From the NCBI RefSeq assembly GCF_001642835.1, contig NZ_LXEI01000009.1, positions 1-64,000 of the forward strand: a DNA stretch of 64,000 nucleotides. The letters are read 5' to 3'. The DNA is from Pseudotamlana agarivorans (GTDB lineage: Bacteria; Bacteroidota; Bacteroidia; Flavobacteriales; Flavobacteriaceae). Shown piece after piece: positions 27,425-37,679 of the stretch. The notes beneath the pieces are model-generated. The model saw only the letters and a list, made by a program, of their open reading frames with translations. It ran no database searches and was not told where the DNA came from. Positions within the stretch are counted from its first letter, which is position 1; each line of letters opens with the position of its first letter. The position numbers and the translations under genes are program-made.

Positions 27425-27487
27425 TAATTAATTTTAGATTTGCAATAGCAAATATATGTTAAATCCTATTTAAACTTTAAATCCTTT

Positions 27488-28138
27488 ATGGACAATTTAA
27501 GCTTAGTCACTATTATCATCATTGTAGCCAATGCTATTATATCCTATAAGGGATTTGGTGATTTTAATTTTTTCGAAAAATATAAATTCCATATTGGGGC
27601 TATTCAAAAAGGGGAAAAAATTAGAATGTTTAGTGCTGGATTTTTACATGCCGACACACAGCATTTGATTTTTAATATGCTGTCCTTGTATTTCTTTGCT
27701 GATGTGGTTATTAATAATTTAGGAGCGTTTCCATTTATTGTCATTTATATAGGAAGCTTGCTTCTAGGAAATTTATTGTCTTATTACTTTCATAAAAATG
27801 AATTTCAATACAGCGCCGTAGGGGCAAGTGGTGCGGTTTCAGGAATTATATATTCAGCAATTTTGTTACAACCAGGTATGAAACTCATGTTTTTCTTTAT
27901 TCCAATTGCTATTCCCGCATATCTTTTCGGAATAGGCTATTTACTATATTCTATTTATGGTATGAAAAACAGCATTGGAAATATCGGCCATGATGCGCAC
28001 TTTGGAGGTGCTGTTGGTGGCTATTTAATCACATTACTTTTAGCGCCTTGGCTTTTTCAAACCAATCTATTAATGATTGCCTTGTTGGCTTTACCTATTG
28101 TTTTATTGTACATTTTGAAAAGAACAGGGAAGTTGTAA
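27488..28138 (+). CDS. Rhomboid family intramembrane serine protease
   Basis: 216 residues with six predicted membrane segments. The catalytic serine sits in GASGAVSG (about residue 119). The catalytic histidine is in GHDAHFGGAVGG (about residue 166-172). HADTQHLIFNML is the conserved loop-1 region. It cleaves transmembrane segments of unknown clients in the inner membrane. No extra domain. The 208-bp gap to lon carries no feature beyond AT-rich promoter-like sequence. Confidence 0.92.
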   Translation: MDNLSLVTIIIIVANAIISYKGFGDFNFFEKYKFHIGAIQKGEKIRMFSAGFLHADTQHLIFNMLSLYFFADVVINNLGAFPFIVIYIGSLLLGNLLSYYFHKNEFQYSAVGASGAVSGIIYSAILLQPGMKLMFFFIPIAIPAYLFGIGYLLYSIYGMKNSIGNIGHDAHFGGAVGGYLITLLLAPWLFQTNLLMIALLALPIVLLYILKRTGKL

Positions 28139-28346
28139 GACTTTTTACTTTTAAATGATTTTGGGCTCATGAATCATTTGAGATCTTTTTAGCTTTACTA
28201 TTATGGCATAAGTATTGAATTTATACTACTACCGAATATCATTATCATTTAGTAAATTACTGATATTCAATAAAATAAATATTTTATTTAAGAATCAAAA
28301 AAATGGTTGATTTGGTCTTTAATGACAGATTGACCTAAAATAATAT

Positions 28347-30797
28347 ATGAAGAAATCTAATTTTATAACTCTTGACAGTTTGTCATTACAGGAGTTTGAT
28401 GAAAATGCAGAATTAATCCCGTTAATGACCCCTGAAGATGAGGAAGCGATTAATAATGAAGAGTTACCAGAAACTTTACCCATTTTGTCTTTACGAAATA
28501 CCGTATTGTTTCCTGGGGTGGTTATTCCTATCACAGCCGGACGTGACAAGTCTATTAAACTGATAAATGATGCTAATAAAGGCGGAAAAGTTATTGGAGT
28601 AGTAGCTCAGAAAGACGAATCGATTGAGGATCCTTCGGCTAAAGAAATTCATGAAACAGGAACGGTTGCTAAGATTTTACGTGTTTTAAAAATGCCTGAT
28701 GGTAATGTTACCGTAATCATTCAAGGTAAAAAACGTTTTAAAGTGGCCGAGGTGCTTACGGAAGAGCCTTACATGACGGCTACGATTAGAGATATTCCTG
28801 AAGCCAAACCGGCTTTAAAAAATAAGGAGTTCACTGCTATTATTGACTCTATTAAAGACTTAGCCTTAGATATTATTAAGGAAAACCCAAATATTCCTAG
28901 TGAAGCGTCTTTTGCCATCAAAAACATCGAGAGCAATTCCTTTTTAGTGAATTTTGTGTCTTCTAACATGAATCTTTCAGTAGCTGAAAAACAAGAGCTT
29001 TTAGAAATCAATGAGTTGAAAAAGCGTGCACTTGCGACCTTAAAATATATGAACGTTGAATTCCAGAAACTTGAACTTAAGAATGATATTCAGTCTAAGG
29101 TTCAGATGGATATGAGTCAACAGCAACGTGAATATTTCTTGCATCAACAAATGAAAACCATCCAAGAAGAATTGGGCGGTGTGAGTCACGATCAGGAAAT
29201 AGAAGAAATGAAAGCCAAAGCTAAAGATAAGCTGTGGGATGAAAAAGTAGCGAAGCATTTCGAGAAGGAGATTGCAAAAATGCAACGTATGAATCCGCAA
29301 GTTGCCGAATATTCTATTCAACGAAATTACTTGGAGCTGTTTTTAGAATTGCCTTGGAATGAGTTTTCAGAAGATAAATTTGACTTAAAACGTGCTATGA
29401 AAGTTCTAGATCGTGATCACTTCGGATTAGAAGATGTGAAACGACGTATCATAGAATATCTTGCCGTTTTAAAGTTGCGTAATGATATGAAATCACCAAT
29501 CCTTTGTCTATACGGACCTCCAGGTGTTGGGAAAACCTCATTAGGAAAATCTGTTGCCGAAGCTTTGGGGCGTGAGTATGTTCGTATTTCATTAGGTGGT
29601 TTACGTGATGAAGCAGAAATTCGCGGACATCGAAAAACCTATATTGGTGCGATGCCAGGGCGTATAATTCAGAGTTTGAAAAAGGCAGGAACCTCAAATC
29701 CTGTGTTTGTTTTAGATGAAATTGATAAACTATCAAATTCTCACCAAGGTGATCCTTCTTCTGCATTATTAGAAGTTTTAGATCCTGAACAAAACAGTGA
29801 GTTTCATGATAATTTCTTAGAAATGGGTTACGACCTATCTAAAGTGATGTTTATAGCCACTTCTAATAGTTTGTCTACCATTCAGCCGGCTTTATTAGAC
29901 CGTATGGAGATTATCAATGTAACAGGCTATACCATTGAAGAAAAGGTAGAAATAGCCAAACGACATTTACTTCCAAAACAATTAAAAGAACATGGTTTAA
30001 GTGATAAGGATTTAAAAATCGGAAAACCACAATTAGAGAAAATTGTTGAAGGTTATACACGTGAATCTGGTGTTCGTGGCTTAGAAAAACAAGTGGCAAA
30101 AATGGTGCGTTATGCAGCCAAAAACATTGCCATGGAAGAAGATTATAATATTAAAGTGACTAACGAAGATATTATTGAAGTGCTTGGCGGACCTAAATTA
30201 GAACGCGATAAATACGAAAACAATAACGTTGCTGGTGTTGTTACAGGTTTAGCTTGGACACGTGTTGGTGGTGATATTTTATTTATTGAGTCTATTTTAT
30301 CTAAAGGAAAAGGTAGTTTGACCATTACAGGGAATTTAGGTAAGGTCATGAAAGAGTCGGCTACCATTGCCATGGAATATATCAAATCGAATGCCGATGC
30401 TTTCGGAATAGACGCTTCTGTTTTTGATAAATATAATGTACACATTCACGTACCTGAAGGAGCTACTCCAAAAGACGGACCTAGTGCTGGTGTTACGATG
30501 TTAACCTCTTTAGTGTCTTTATTTACACAAAAGAAAGTGAAGAATAATTTAGCCATGACAGGGGAGATTACACTTCGTGGTAAAGTATTGCCCGTAGGAG
30601 GTATTAAGGAAAAGATTTTAGCAGCCAAACGCGCCAGGATAAAGGAAATTTTATTGTGTGAGGATAATAGACGTGATATTGAGGAGATAAAACCAGAATA
30701 TTTAAAAGGTTTAACTTTTCACTATGTAACAGATATGAGTGATGTTGTTAAAATAGCGGTGACTAACCAAAAGGTGAAAAACGCGAAAAAACTATAG
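28347..30797 (+). CDS. lon: ATP-dependent Lon protease
   Basis: 816 residues. N-terminal LON substrate domain (about 40-240). AAA+ module with Walker [14 protein letters not shown] (about 389) and Walker [11 protein letters not shown]-terminal protease domain with the catalytic serine in KDGPSAGV and lysine in [13 protein letters not shown]. It degrades damaged and regulatory proteins in the cytoplasm. A 40-residue acidic N-terminal extension precedes the LON domain, common in Bacteroidota. Own terminator at 30824-30857. Confidence 0.97.
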   Translation: MKKSNFITLDSLSLQEFDENAELIPLMTPEDEEAINNEELPETLPILSLRNTVLFPGVVIPITAGRDKSIKLINDANKGGKVIGVVAQKDESIEDPSAKEIHETGTVAKILRVLKMPDGNVTVIIQGKKRFKVAEVLTEEPYMTATIRDIPEAKPALKNKEFTAIIDSIKDLALDIIKENPNIPSEASFAIKNIESNSFLVNFVSSNMNLSVAEKQELLEINELKKRALATLKYMNVEFQKLELKNDIQSKVQMDMSQQQREYFLHQQMKTIQEELGGVSHDQEIEEMKAKAKDKLWDEKVAKHFEKEIAKMQRMNPQVAEYSIQRNYLELFLELPWNEFSEDKFDLKRAMKVLDRDHFGLEDVKRRIIEYLAVLKLRNDMKSPILCLYGPPGVGKTSLGKSVAEALGREYVRISLGGLRDEAEIRGHRKTYIGAMPGRIIQSLKKAGTSNPVFVLDEIDKLSNSHQGDPSSALLEVLDPEQNSEFHDNFLEMGYDLSKVMFIATSNSLSTIQPALLDRMEIINVTGYTIEEKVEIAKRHLLPKQLKEHGLSDKDLKIGKPQLEKIVEGYTRESGVRGLEKQVAKMVRYAAKNIAMEEDYNIKVTNEDIIEVLGGPKLERDKYENNNVAGVVTGLAWTRVGGDILFIESILSKGKGSLTITGNLGKVMKESATIAMEYIKSNADAFGIDASVFDKYNVHIHVPEGATPKDGPSAGVTMLTSLVSLFTQKKVKNNLAMTGEITLRGKVLPVGGIKEKILAAKRARIKEILLCEDNRRDIEEIKPEYLKGLTFHYVTDMSDVVKIAVTNQKVKNAKKL

Positions 30798-30823
30798 TGC
30801 TACTGCATAAAATTTGATAATTT

Positions 30824-30857
30824 AAAAAGCCTCGATATATTTCGAGGTTTTTTTTTT
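30824..30857 (+). terminator. Intrinsic terminator of lon
   Basis: CCTCGA (30830-30835) pairs with TCGAGG (30842-30847), extended by A5/T11 runs on either side. Confidence 0.88.
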
Positions 30858-30920
30858 GATTTAAAATAAAAGATACATGCTATCGTTTTAAGATAGATTT
30901 ACTTACTTTGTGTCGTAAAT

Positions 30921-31940
30921 ATGGTGAAAAAAACTATTCTCTCTTTTTGCTTACTCATGGGTACTTTCGCTTCAGCACAAGTTGGAGGAGAGCATACGTA
31001 TCAATTTTTAAATTTAATTTCTTCTCCTCGTCAAGCTGCTTTAGGAGGCAAGGTCTTTACAAATGTAGACTACGATGTTACCCAACCCTTATTTAATCCA
31101 GCAACTATAAATGTGGATATGAATAATCAGTTGGCCGTAAATTATACCAGTTATTTAGGAGGCATAAGTTATGGATCTGCCGCTTACGCTTATACGTACG
31201 ACAGACGTGTTCAAACATTTCATGCTGGGGTAAACTATATAAATTATGGTTCTTTTGATGGTTATGATGAAGACGGAAATTCTACAGGAACTTTTTCGGG
31301 GAATGAAGCATCTCTATCTTTAGGATATGCGTTTCAGTTAGGGTATTCCGATTTCTATTTTGGAACTAACCTGAAATTTATTTCTTCAAAACTAGAACAG
31401 TATAATTCTTTTGGTGTTGCTGTCGACTTAGGACTAATCTACATAGATGAAGATTTAGGATTGAATGCGGCTTTGGTGGTTCGAAATTTCGGAACACAAA
31501 TTACAACTTATGCCGATGTTCATGAAAAACTACCTTTTGAAATCGGTTTTGGTATTTCTCAAAAATTAGAAAACGTGCCTATTCGTTGGCATGTCACTTT
31601 AGAAAATTTACAGCAATGGCCGATAGCTCGACCAAATCCGGCACGAACAAGTAGTGATTTAGCAGGTAACGAAACAGAAGAAAGTATTAGCTTTTTAGGT
31701 CAGGTTGTGAGACACACGATTGTTGGAGCAGAATTATTCCCAGATAAAGGTTTTAATGTGCGCTTGGGTTATAATTTTAGAAGAGGAGAGGATTTGAGAA
31801 TTATCGATCAGCGAAATTTTTCAGGTCTCTCAGCAGGCCTTTCTATAAAAATGAATAAAATGCGTTTTAGTTACACTTATGCCAGTTATACAAGTGCGGC
31901 TAACGCTAACTTCTTCGGACTTCAAATTGATTTACAATAA
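30921..31940 (+). CDS. porQ: Type IX secretion protein PorQ
   Basis: 339 residues. Signal peptide ends at FASAQ. The mature protein is a PorV/FadL-like outer-membrane barrel beginning GGEHTYQFLNL and SSPRQAALGG, the conserved PorQ opening, and ends in a terminal QIDLQ. PorQ works with PorU, PorV and PorZ in the T9SS attachment complex that cleaves and anchors cargo at the cell surface. The gene precedes cmk, a frequent arrangement in Flavobacteriaceae. A TACTTTG promoter-like element at 30904-30910 lies directly before the ATG, giving a very short leader. The window also encodes a T9SS type B adhesin as possible cargo. Confidence 0.88.
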   Translation: MVKKTILSFCLLMGTFASAQVGGEHTYQFLNLISSPRQAALGGKVFTNVDYDVTQPLFNPATINVDMNNQLAVNYTSYLGGISYGSAAYAYTYDRRVQTFHAGVNYINYGSFDGYDEDGNSTGTFSGNEASLSLGYAFQLGYSDFYFGTNLKFISSKLEQYNSFGVAVDLGLIYIDEDLGLNAALVVRNFGTQITTYADVHEKLPFEIGFGISQKLENVPIRWHVTLENLQQWPIARPNPARTSSDLAGNETEESISFLGQVVRHTIVGAELFPDKGFNVRLGYNFRRGEDLRIIDQRNFSGLSAGLSIKMNKMRFSYTYASYTSAANANFFGLQIDLQ

Positions 31941-32035
31941 TAGAAGTACTTAAAATTGAAAGTATTTAAAGTTATAAGTTGTGTATGCAATAATTCAAAA
32001 ACACTTTGACCCTAAACCGATTTTTAGAATTTTCA

Positions 32036-32067
32036 CTTATAACCTTATAACCTTATAACCTTATAAC
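32036..32067. repeat. Four perfect tandem copies of CTTATAAC
   Basis: An 8-bp unit repeated four times without change in the 207-bp porQ-cmk gap, followed by looser TTTTTAACC- and TATAACT-type degenerate copies to about 32115. Looks like a slippage-prone microsatellite upstream of cmk. Confidence 0.85.
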
Positions 32068-32147
32068 TTTTTAACCATATTACTGTCTAACATTATAACT
32101 ATATATCTATTTAACTCCTTAACTTTACAACCTCATAAAAAAAATTA

Positions 32148-32831
32148 ATGAACAAGATTACCATTGCCATTGACGGCTTTTCATCTACCGGAAAAAGTAC
32201 AGTCGCTAAACAACTAGCAAAACATTTAGGCTATGTATACGTCGATACAGGTGCCATGTATCGCAGTGTAGCTTATTATGCCATGCAAAACGGACTAATA
32301 ACTAAAGAGGCTTTCAACGTTGAGGCTTTAGTGGATCAACTTTCAAACATCAATATTACCTTTAAATTTAATGATGACTTAGGTTTTGCTGAAGTTTACT
32401 TAAACGATGTGAATATAGAAAAGGACATACGCACCTTAGAAGTGTCTAAATTTGTGAGTACGGTAGCCTCCGTTTCTGAAGTTCGAAAAAAACTAGTAGA
32501 GCAGCAGCAAAAAATGGGAGAAAATAAAGGTGTTGTAATGGATGGTCGTGATATTGGTACCGTAGTATTCCCAAATGCCGAACTTAAATTGTTTATGGTA
32601 GCTTCCGCGGAAACAAGAGCTAAACGTCGTTATCAAGAACTTATTGAAAAAGGGGATCAGGTAACTTATGAAGCGGTACTAAAAAATGTAGAAGAACGTG
32701 ATTTTTTAGATACAACACGTGCAGATTCTCCTCTTGTTAAGGCTGAAGATGCTATTGAGTTTGATAATTCGATATTAACCAAAGAAGAGCAGTTCCAAAA
32801 GTTACTTGCCTTAGTGGAGGCTAAATTGTAA
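32148..32831 (+). CDS. cmk: Cytidylate kinase
   Basis: 227 residues, the usual bacterial length. P-loop DGFSSTGKSTVAK (residues about 9-21), GAMYRSVAYYA substrate motif, and MDGRDIGTVVFP with the CMP-binding aspartate and arginine. It phosphorylates CMP/dCMP to the diphosphate. Downstream comes a terminator shared with the LysM gene, then rpsA; cmk-rpsA proximity is widespread in bacteria. Confidence 0.95.
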   Translation: MNKITIAIDGFSSTGKSTVAKQLAKHLGYVYVDTGAMYRSVAYYAMQNGLITKEAFNVEALVDQLSNINITFKFNDDLGFAEVYLNDVNIEKDIRTLEVSKFVSTVASVSEVRKKLVEQQQKMGENKGVVMDGRDIGTVVFPNAELKLFMVASAETRAKRRYQELIEKGDQVTYEAVLKNVEERDFLDTTRADSPLVKAEDAIEFDNSILTKEEQFQKLLALVEAKL

Positions 32832-32921
32832 TCAATTTTCACAAAGAGATACCTAGTGGGAAATAAACCAATACTTATATAACGCTGTGTGTTCTCTGCA
32901 AACCTTCAAACTATGACAAAA

Positions 32922-32955
32922 AAAACGAACCTCTAAAAATTTAAAGATTCGTTTT
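32922..32955. terminator. Bidirectional terminator between cmk and the LysM gene
   Basis: Arms 32922-32937 and 32940-32955 pair at 14 of 16 positions, flanked by A- and T-runs, between convergent genes ending at 32831 and 32979. Confidence 0.8.
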
Positions 32956-32978
32956 ATATAGCTTGTAATTTTGTGAAG

Positions 32979-33359
32979 TTACAGATTAGGGATAATTAAC
33001 TCTTGGCCTGGATGAATTAAATCAGGATTCTTTAAAATATCAGAGTTTGCTTTAAATATATCTTGATATTTTGATGCTTTTCCGTAATACTGAACAGCAA
33101 TTTTACCAAGGGTTTCACCACTTTTAACCACATGTCTGTGGAAAACACTAGTATCGGCAACAGTAATATTAGCTTTAATATCAGCAGGGTTTTCGCCACC
33201 AATTTCTTTAATTTTATCCCAAAGGATATTTTTTTCATATTGGGTTTTAGCTTCTCCTTTAACTTTTAAAACGCCTTCATCTTCTCTTACTTCGCCGTTT
33301 TTAATGTTTAATGATTCTCCTAAGTCTAGTACGGGTTGATATTTTTCTTTTGCAGTCAT
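32979..33359 (-). CDS. BON/LysM domain protein (YgaU-like)
   Basis: 126 residues, no signal peptide. The first ~70 residues are a BON-like domain (VLKVKGEAKTQYEKN, ADIKANITV). Residues about 76-125 are a LysM domain (HVVKSGETLGKIAVQYYG, IHPGQELIIP). It belongs to the KBP/YgaU group that binds potassium or peptidoglycan. Absence of a signal peptide favours the cytoplasmic YgaU type. Divergent from rpsA across a 464-bp gap. Confidence 0.85.
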   Translation of the reverse strand: MTAKEKYQPVLDLGESLNIKNGEVREDEGVLKVKGEAKTQYEKNILWDKIKEIGGENPADIKANITVADTSVFHRHVVKSGETLGKIAVQYYGKASKYQDIFKANSDILKNPDLIHPGQELIIPNL

Positions 33360-33659
33360 AATGGATTAAATAAATTGTTATTGATTATTTCAACCTTAAC
33401 AAGGTATGAAAATTATTAGTTAAAAGTAATACCATAACTTGAGAAATTAAAGGATAATTTGAATTTAAAAGGACCGGACATACTATATTATGACAAACTT
33501 TTGACTATCAAATATCTTATTTCATTTTTACTAAGCTGATTGTCACTTTTATTGTTATGAAAACTAAAATGAAATTTCACACATTTACACTCTAAACAGC
33601 TTCAATGTCAGGGTTTTAAATTTATGTATTCATTTTTAGGTAATTACATCATTATTATG

Positions 33660-33823
33660 TATTTTTGCACTCCTTTTAGCGGATTATTGGAAAGATAAAA
33701 GGAATGAACTCAATTTTATATAACACTTCTGTGTGTTAATCGCTTAAATCTTCCAAAGCATACAGAATACAAAACATAATGTATTAAGGTTAAAAAAACT
33801 AAGATACATTATCAATTAACAAA
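33660..33823 (+). promoter_or_regulatory. rpsA promoter and long 5' leader
   Basis: TATTTTTG at 33660-33667 fits TAnnTTTG and starts a leader of about 150 bases. The leader contains TATTGGAAAGAT (about 33686) facing ATCTTCCA (about 33751), an imperfect stem enclosing a second CCTTTTAG/AAAAGG pair. An autoregulatory S1 leader is possible. The gap upstream (33360-33659) shows no gene. Confidence 0.4.
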
Positions 33824-35656
33824 ATGGCGGAAAACGCAAAACAAGCTGAAGTTGAGGCAACTGAAGCAAAAACTGTAGAAGCTCCAGTAGTATCTGAAGC
33901 TAAAGCAAACCCTGAAAAATTCTTAAAAGAGTTTAACTGGCACAACTACCAAGAAGGTATTGATGAAGTTGACGATTTACAATTAAAAGAATTTGAAAAG
34001 TTAGTAGCTGAAAATTTCGTTGACACTTTAGATGACGAAGTTGTAGAAGGAACTGTGGTACATATTACAGATCGTGATGCTATTATCGATATTAACGCTA
34101 AATCTGAAGGCGTTATCTCTTTAAACGAGTTTCGTTACAACCCTAACTTAGCGGTTGGAGATAAAGTAGAAGTATTAATTGATGTACGTGAAGACGCTAC
34201 AGGTCAATTAGTATTATCACACAGAAAAGCACGTGTAATCAAAGCATGGGATCGTGTAAACGCTGCTCATGAGTCTGGTGAAATCGTAAATGGTTTCGTT
34301 AAGTGTAGAACTAAAGGTGGTATGATTGTAGATGTTTTCGGAATTGAAGCATTCTTACCAGGTTCTCAAATTGACGTTAAACCAATTAGAGATTACGATC
34401 AGTACGTAAATAAAACAATGGAATTCAAAGTTGTTAAAATCAACCACGAATTTAAAAACGTTGTTGTTTCTCATAAAGCGCTTATCGAAGCTGATATTGA
34501 AGAACAAAAGAAAGAAATTATTGGTCAATTAGAAAAAGGTCAAGTATTAGAAGGTGTTGTTAAAAACATTACTTCTTACGGTGTATTCATCGATCTTGGT
34601 GGCGTAGATGGTTTAATCCACATTACTGATTTATCTTGGTCTAGAATTAACCACCCTAACGAGATTGTTGAGTTAGATCAAAAATTAAACGTTGTTATCC
34701 TTGATTTTGATGAAAACAAATCAAGAATCCAATTAGGTCTTAAACAATTATCTAAACACCCTTGGGAAGCTTTAGCTGAAGAAGTAAAAGTTGGTGATAA
34801 AGTAAAAGGTAAAGTTGTTGTAATCGCTGATTACGGTGCATTTATCGAAGTTGCTGATGGTGTTGAAGGATTAATTCACGTTTCTGAAATGTCTTGGTCT
34901 ACTCACTTACGTTCTGCTCAAGATTTCGTATCTGTAGGAGATGAAGTTGAAGCGGTTATCTTAACTTTAGATAGAGAAGATCGTAAAATGTCTCTTGGTA
35001 TCAAGCAATTAACTGCTGATCCATGGACTGATATTACTGGAAAATACCCTGTAGGTTCTAAACACACTGGTGTTGTACGTAACTTTACAAACTTTGGTGT
35101 TTTTGTTGAATTAGAAGAAGGTATCGATGGATTAATTTACATCTCTGATTTATCTTGGACTAAGAAAATTAAGCACCCATCTGAATTCTGCGCTGTAGGA
35201 GATAAATTAGATGTTGTTGTATTAGAATTAGATGTTGAAGGACGTAAATTATCATTAGGTCACAAACAAACTACTGCTAACCCTTGGGATAAGTATGAAA
35301 CTGAATTCGCTTTAGGAACTACTCATACTGCTGAAATCTCTGAAATCGTTGATAAAGGAGCTACTATCGAATTTAACGAAGATATCGTTGCATTTGTACC
35401 TTCTCGTCACTTAGAGAAAGAAGATGGAAGCAAACTTAAGAAAGGTGAGTCTGCAGAATTTAAAATAATTGAATTTAACAAAGAGTTTAAACGTGTTGTA
35501 GCTTCTCATACTGCTATTTTTAAAGCTGAAGAAGTTGCTAACGTAAAAGCTGCTGTTAAGAAAGCTGCTAGTGCTGCTGCTGAAGCAAAACCAACTTTAG
35601 GTGATGCTAACGACGCTTTACAAGCGCTTAAAGATAAAATGGACGGGAAAAACTAA
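33824..35656 (+). CDS. rpsA: 30S ribosomal protein S1
   Basis: 610 residues. An alanine/glutamate-rich N-terminus precedes consecutive S1 RNA-binding domains. The clearest repeats are VKNITSYGVFIDLGGVDGLI, VVIADYGAFIEVADGVEGLI and VRNFTNFGVFVELEEGIDGL, each followed by HxSDLSW/HVSEMSW and a LGxKQ ending. It binds mRNA leaders at the ribosome. In Bacteroidota, where Shine-Dalgarno sites are weak, S1 is thought to matter strongly. Codon use is biased toward a highly expressed set. Followed by a strong terminator. Confidence 0.96.
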   Translation: MAENAKQAEVEATEAKTVEAPVVSEAKANPEKFLKEFNWHNYQEGIDEVDDLQLKEFEKLVAENFVDTLDDEVVEGTVVHITDRDAIIDINAKSEGVISLNEFRYNPNLAVGDKVEVLIDVREDATGQLVLSHRKARVIKAWDRVNAAHESGEIVNGFVKCRTKGGMIVDVFGIEAFLPGSQIDVKPIRDYDQYVNKTMEFKVVKINHEFKNVVVSHKALIEADIEEQKKEIIGQLEKGQVLEGVVKNITSYGVFIDLGGVDGLIHITDLSWSRINHPNEIVELDQKLNVVILDFDENKSRIQLGLKQLSKHPWEALAEEVKVGDKVKGKVVVIADYGAFIEVADGVEGLIHVSEMSWSTHLRSAQDFVSVGDEVEAVILTLDREDRKMSLGIKQLTADPWTDITGKYPVGSKHTGVVRNFTNFGVFVELEEGIDGLIYISDLSWTKKIKHPSEFCAVGDKLDVVVLELDVEGRKLSLGHKQTTANPWDKYETEFALGTTHTAEISEIVDKGATIEFNEDIVAFVPSRHLEKEDGSKLKKGESAEFKIIEFNKEFKRVVASHTAIFKAEEVANVKAAVKKAASAAAEAKPTLGDANDALQALKDKMDGKN

Positions 35657-35698
35657 TTAGTTCCTGTGTAAACAGGATTCTCATTCATTTAAAACTTA

Positions 35699-35731
35699 AA
35701 GCCTCTCGTGTATTCGAGAGGCTTTTTTTTG
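35699..35731 (+). terminator. Intrinsic terminator of rpsA
   Basis: AAGCCTCTCG (35699-35708) and CGAGAGGCTT (35715-35724) form a perfect 10-bp stem followed by a T-run. A smaller TCCTGT/ACAGGA hairpin sits at 35661-35676. Confidence 0.93.
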
Positions 35732-35879
35732 TTTATTATGATTATAGGTATAGGTGTTAGAGCGAAGTCGAGAACATTTTAGTAAAAATCAAAGACATAA
35801 ACTTCCACACACTACCAATATCAGCAAGACCTCTGTAACTTCGTTGTTATGAAACTCAGCAATTTTCTAAAAAATAGAT

Positions 35880-36010
35880 ACTTCAGTCGTACCTCCTTCT
35901 AAAAGACAACTTGGGTTTATCATGTAAAGGATAGAAGCGGCATCCTTTTTTGAGGTAGGAGAAAAAAGATATAGCCTTTCGGCTCCGCTCAAGATAAACT
36001 CTAGCAAGAC
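35880..36010. other. Structured intergenic element between rpsA and pyrR
   Basis: The 464-bp gap 35657-36120 holds no credible gene. Inside it, AAAGGAT (35926-35932), a GAAGCGGC loop and ATCCTTTTT (35942-35950) form a terminator-like hairpin. It is followed by GAGGTAGGAGAAAAAAGATATAG and a CGGCTCCGCTCAAGATAAACT segment. The wording of this block resembles sequences I remember recurring between flavobacterial genes, but I cannot verify this. It may be a dispersed element or a pyr leader attenuator. The near-consensus promoter region at about 36056-36090 (TTATTGG, TATTTTGC) is likely the pyrR promoter. Confidence 0.4.
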
Positions 36011-36120
36011 CTTTCCATGGAAATAGGGAAGGATACGCCCTAATAAAGTTTAGTGTTATTGGTTTCAACTTCTAATATTTTGCATTACCTTTGTTCTCCA
36101 ACTTACGTTTTGGATAATAT

Positions 36121-36666
36121 ATGAGTCAGAAAGTTTTACTTAACGAGAAAGAGGTAAACATCATTCTTCACCGATTGGCTTGTCAACTTATTGAAAAACA
36201 CAACGATTTTTCGAATACGGTGCTTATAGGTTTACAACCTCGTGGCGTGTTTTTAGCAGACCGACTTGCCAAAATTTTATCAGAAGATTATAAGGTTAAA
36301 AATATACAACTCGGGCATTTGGATATCACGTTTTTTAGAGATGATTTTAGAAGAGGTGAGAAGCCTTTAGAAGCCAATAGCACGAAAATTAATTTCTTGG
36401 TTGAAGATAAAAATATCGTTTTTATTGATGATGTACTTTATACTGGAAGAAGTATTAGAGCTGCTCTAACAGCCATTCAATCTTTTGGTAGACCTAACGA
36501 AATTGAACTGTTAACGCTTATAGATAGACGATTTAGCAGACATTTACCTATTCAGCCTGATTACCGTGGCAGACAAGTAGATGTGATAAATAATGAAAAA
36601 GTAAAAGTAAACTGGAAAGAGCATGATGATGCCGACGCCGATACGGTTTACTTGATTGAAAAATAA
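36121..36666 (+). CDS. pyrR: PyrR-like phosphoribosyltransferase (pyr regulator / uracil phosphoribosyltransferase)
   Basis: 181 residues, the PyrR length. The PRPP-binding loop is VFIDDVLYTGRSIRAAL (about residue 100). GLQPRGVFLA and LIDRRFSRHLPIQPDYRG are PyrR hallmarks. In Gram-positives it binds pyr mRNA leaders in response to UMP; in Bacteroidota this role is unproven. It is 80 bp upstream of pyrB on the same strand, consistent with pyrimidine control. Confidence 0.92.
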   Translation: MSQKVLLNEKEVNIILHRLACQLIEKHNDFSNTVLIGLQPRGVFLADRLAKILSEDYKVKNIQLGHLDITFFRDDFRRGEKPLEANSTKINFLVEDKNIVFIDDVLYTGRSIRAALTAIQSFGRPNEIELLTLIDRRFSRHLPIQPDYRGRQVDVINNEKVKVNWKEHDDADADTVYLIEK

Positions 36667-36746
36667 AATAAATAACTAAAGTTCGAGTTTTAAAAGGCAT
36701 ATCTAAATGATTTTTAAGCTCTAATTTTTAACTTTTACCTTGTATA

Positions 36747-37676
36747 ATGAGCGAATTAAGTGTAAACCACTTATTGGGAATTAAATATCTTAACCGACAA
36801 GATATTCAACTAATTTTTGAAACAGCCGATCATTTTAAAGAAGTGATTAATAGACCTATTAAAAAGGTCCCTTCGCTTAGAGATATTACTATTGCCAATC
36901 TGTTTTTTGAAAATTCAACGCGTACAAAATTATCTTTTGAACTTGCCGAAAAACGGTTATCTGCCGATGTTATTAATTTTTCTTCCGGACAATCGTCTGT
37001 AAAAAAGGGTGAAACCTTAATTGATACAGTAAACAATATTTTATCCATGAAAGTGGATATGGTAGTAATGCGCCACCCAAATCCAGGTGCTGGTGTGTTT
37101 CTATCTAAACACGTCAATGCAAGTATTGTTAATGCTGGCGATGGTGCTCATGAACATCCTACACAAGCCCTTCTTGATTCATATTCCATAAGAGAAAAGC
37201 TAGGAGAGGTTAAGGGCAAAAAGGTGGTTATTGTTGGTGATATTTTACACAGTAGAGTAGCGCTCTCTAATATATTTGCCCTGCAATTACAAGGTGCTGA
37301 AGTGATGGTTTGCGGACCAAAAACACTCATTCCAAAGTATATAGATAAGCTTGGAGTAAAGGTTGAAACTAATTTACGTAAAGCCTTGAATTGGTGTGAT
37401 GTAGCAAACATGCTTCGTGTGCAAAATGAGCGCATGGATATTAGTTATTTTCCTTCTACAAGAGAGTATACACAGCAGTTTGGTGTTTCTAAAGATTTAT
37501 TAGATTCGTTAGATAAAGAGATTACAGTTATGCATCCAGGTCCTATAAATAGAGGTGTAGAAATAACTAGTGATGTTGCCGATTCGCAGCAGTCCATTAT
37601 TTTAGATCAAGTTGAAAATGGCGTGGCTGTTAGAATGGCCGTGATATATTTATTAGCATCAAAAATAAAACAGTAA
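36747..37676 (+). CDS. pyrB: Aspartate carbamoyltransferase catalytic subunit
   Basis: 309 residues. Carbamoyl-phosphate motif FENSTRTKLSFE (about residue 54), HPTQALLD, and MHPGPINRGVEI. It condenses aspartate with carbamoyl phosphate in de novo pyrimidine synthesis. No pyrI regulatory chain follows. Third base gap to the next gene suggests coupling. Confidence 0.96.
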   Translation: MSELSVNHLLGIKYLNRQDIQLIFETADHFKEVINRPIKKVPSLRDITIANLFFENSTRTKLSFELAEKRLSADVINFSSGQSSVKKGETLIDTVNNILSMKVDMVVMRHPNPGAGVFLSKHVNASIVNAGDGAHEHPTQALLDSYSIREKLGEVKGKKVVIVGDILHSRVALSNIFALQLQGAEVMVCGPKTLIPKYIDKLGVKVETNLRKALNWCDVANMLRVQNERMDISYFPSTREYTQQFGVSKDLLDSLDKEITVMHPGPINRGVEITSDVADSQQSIILDQVENGVAVRMAVIYLLASKIKQ

Positions 37677-37679
37677 ATT

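Noticed and set aside
35883-36068. 61-residue open frame on the - strand in the rpsA-pyrR gap
   Set aside because: It overlaps a structured non-coding block and has no recognisable protein features.
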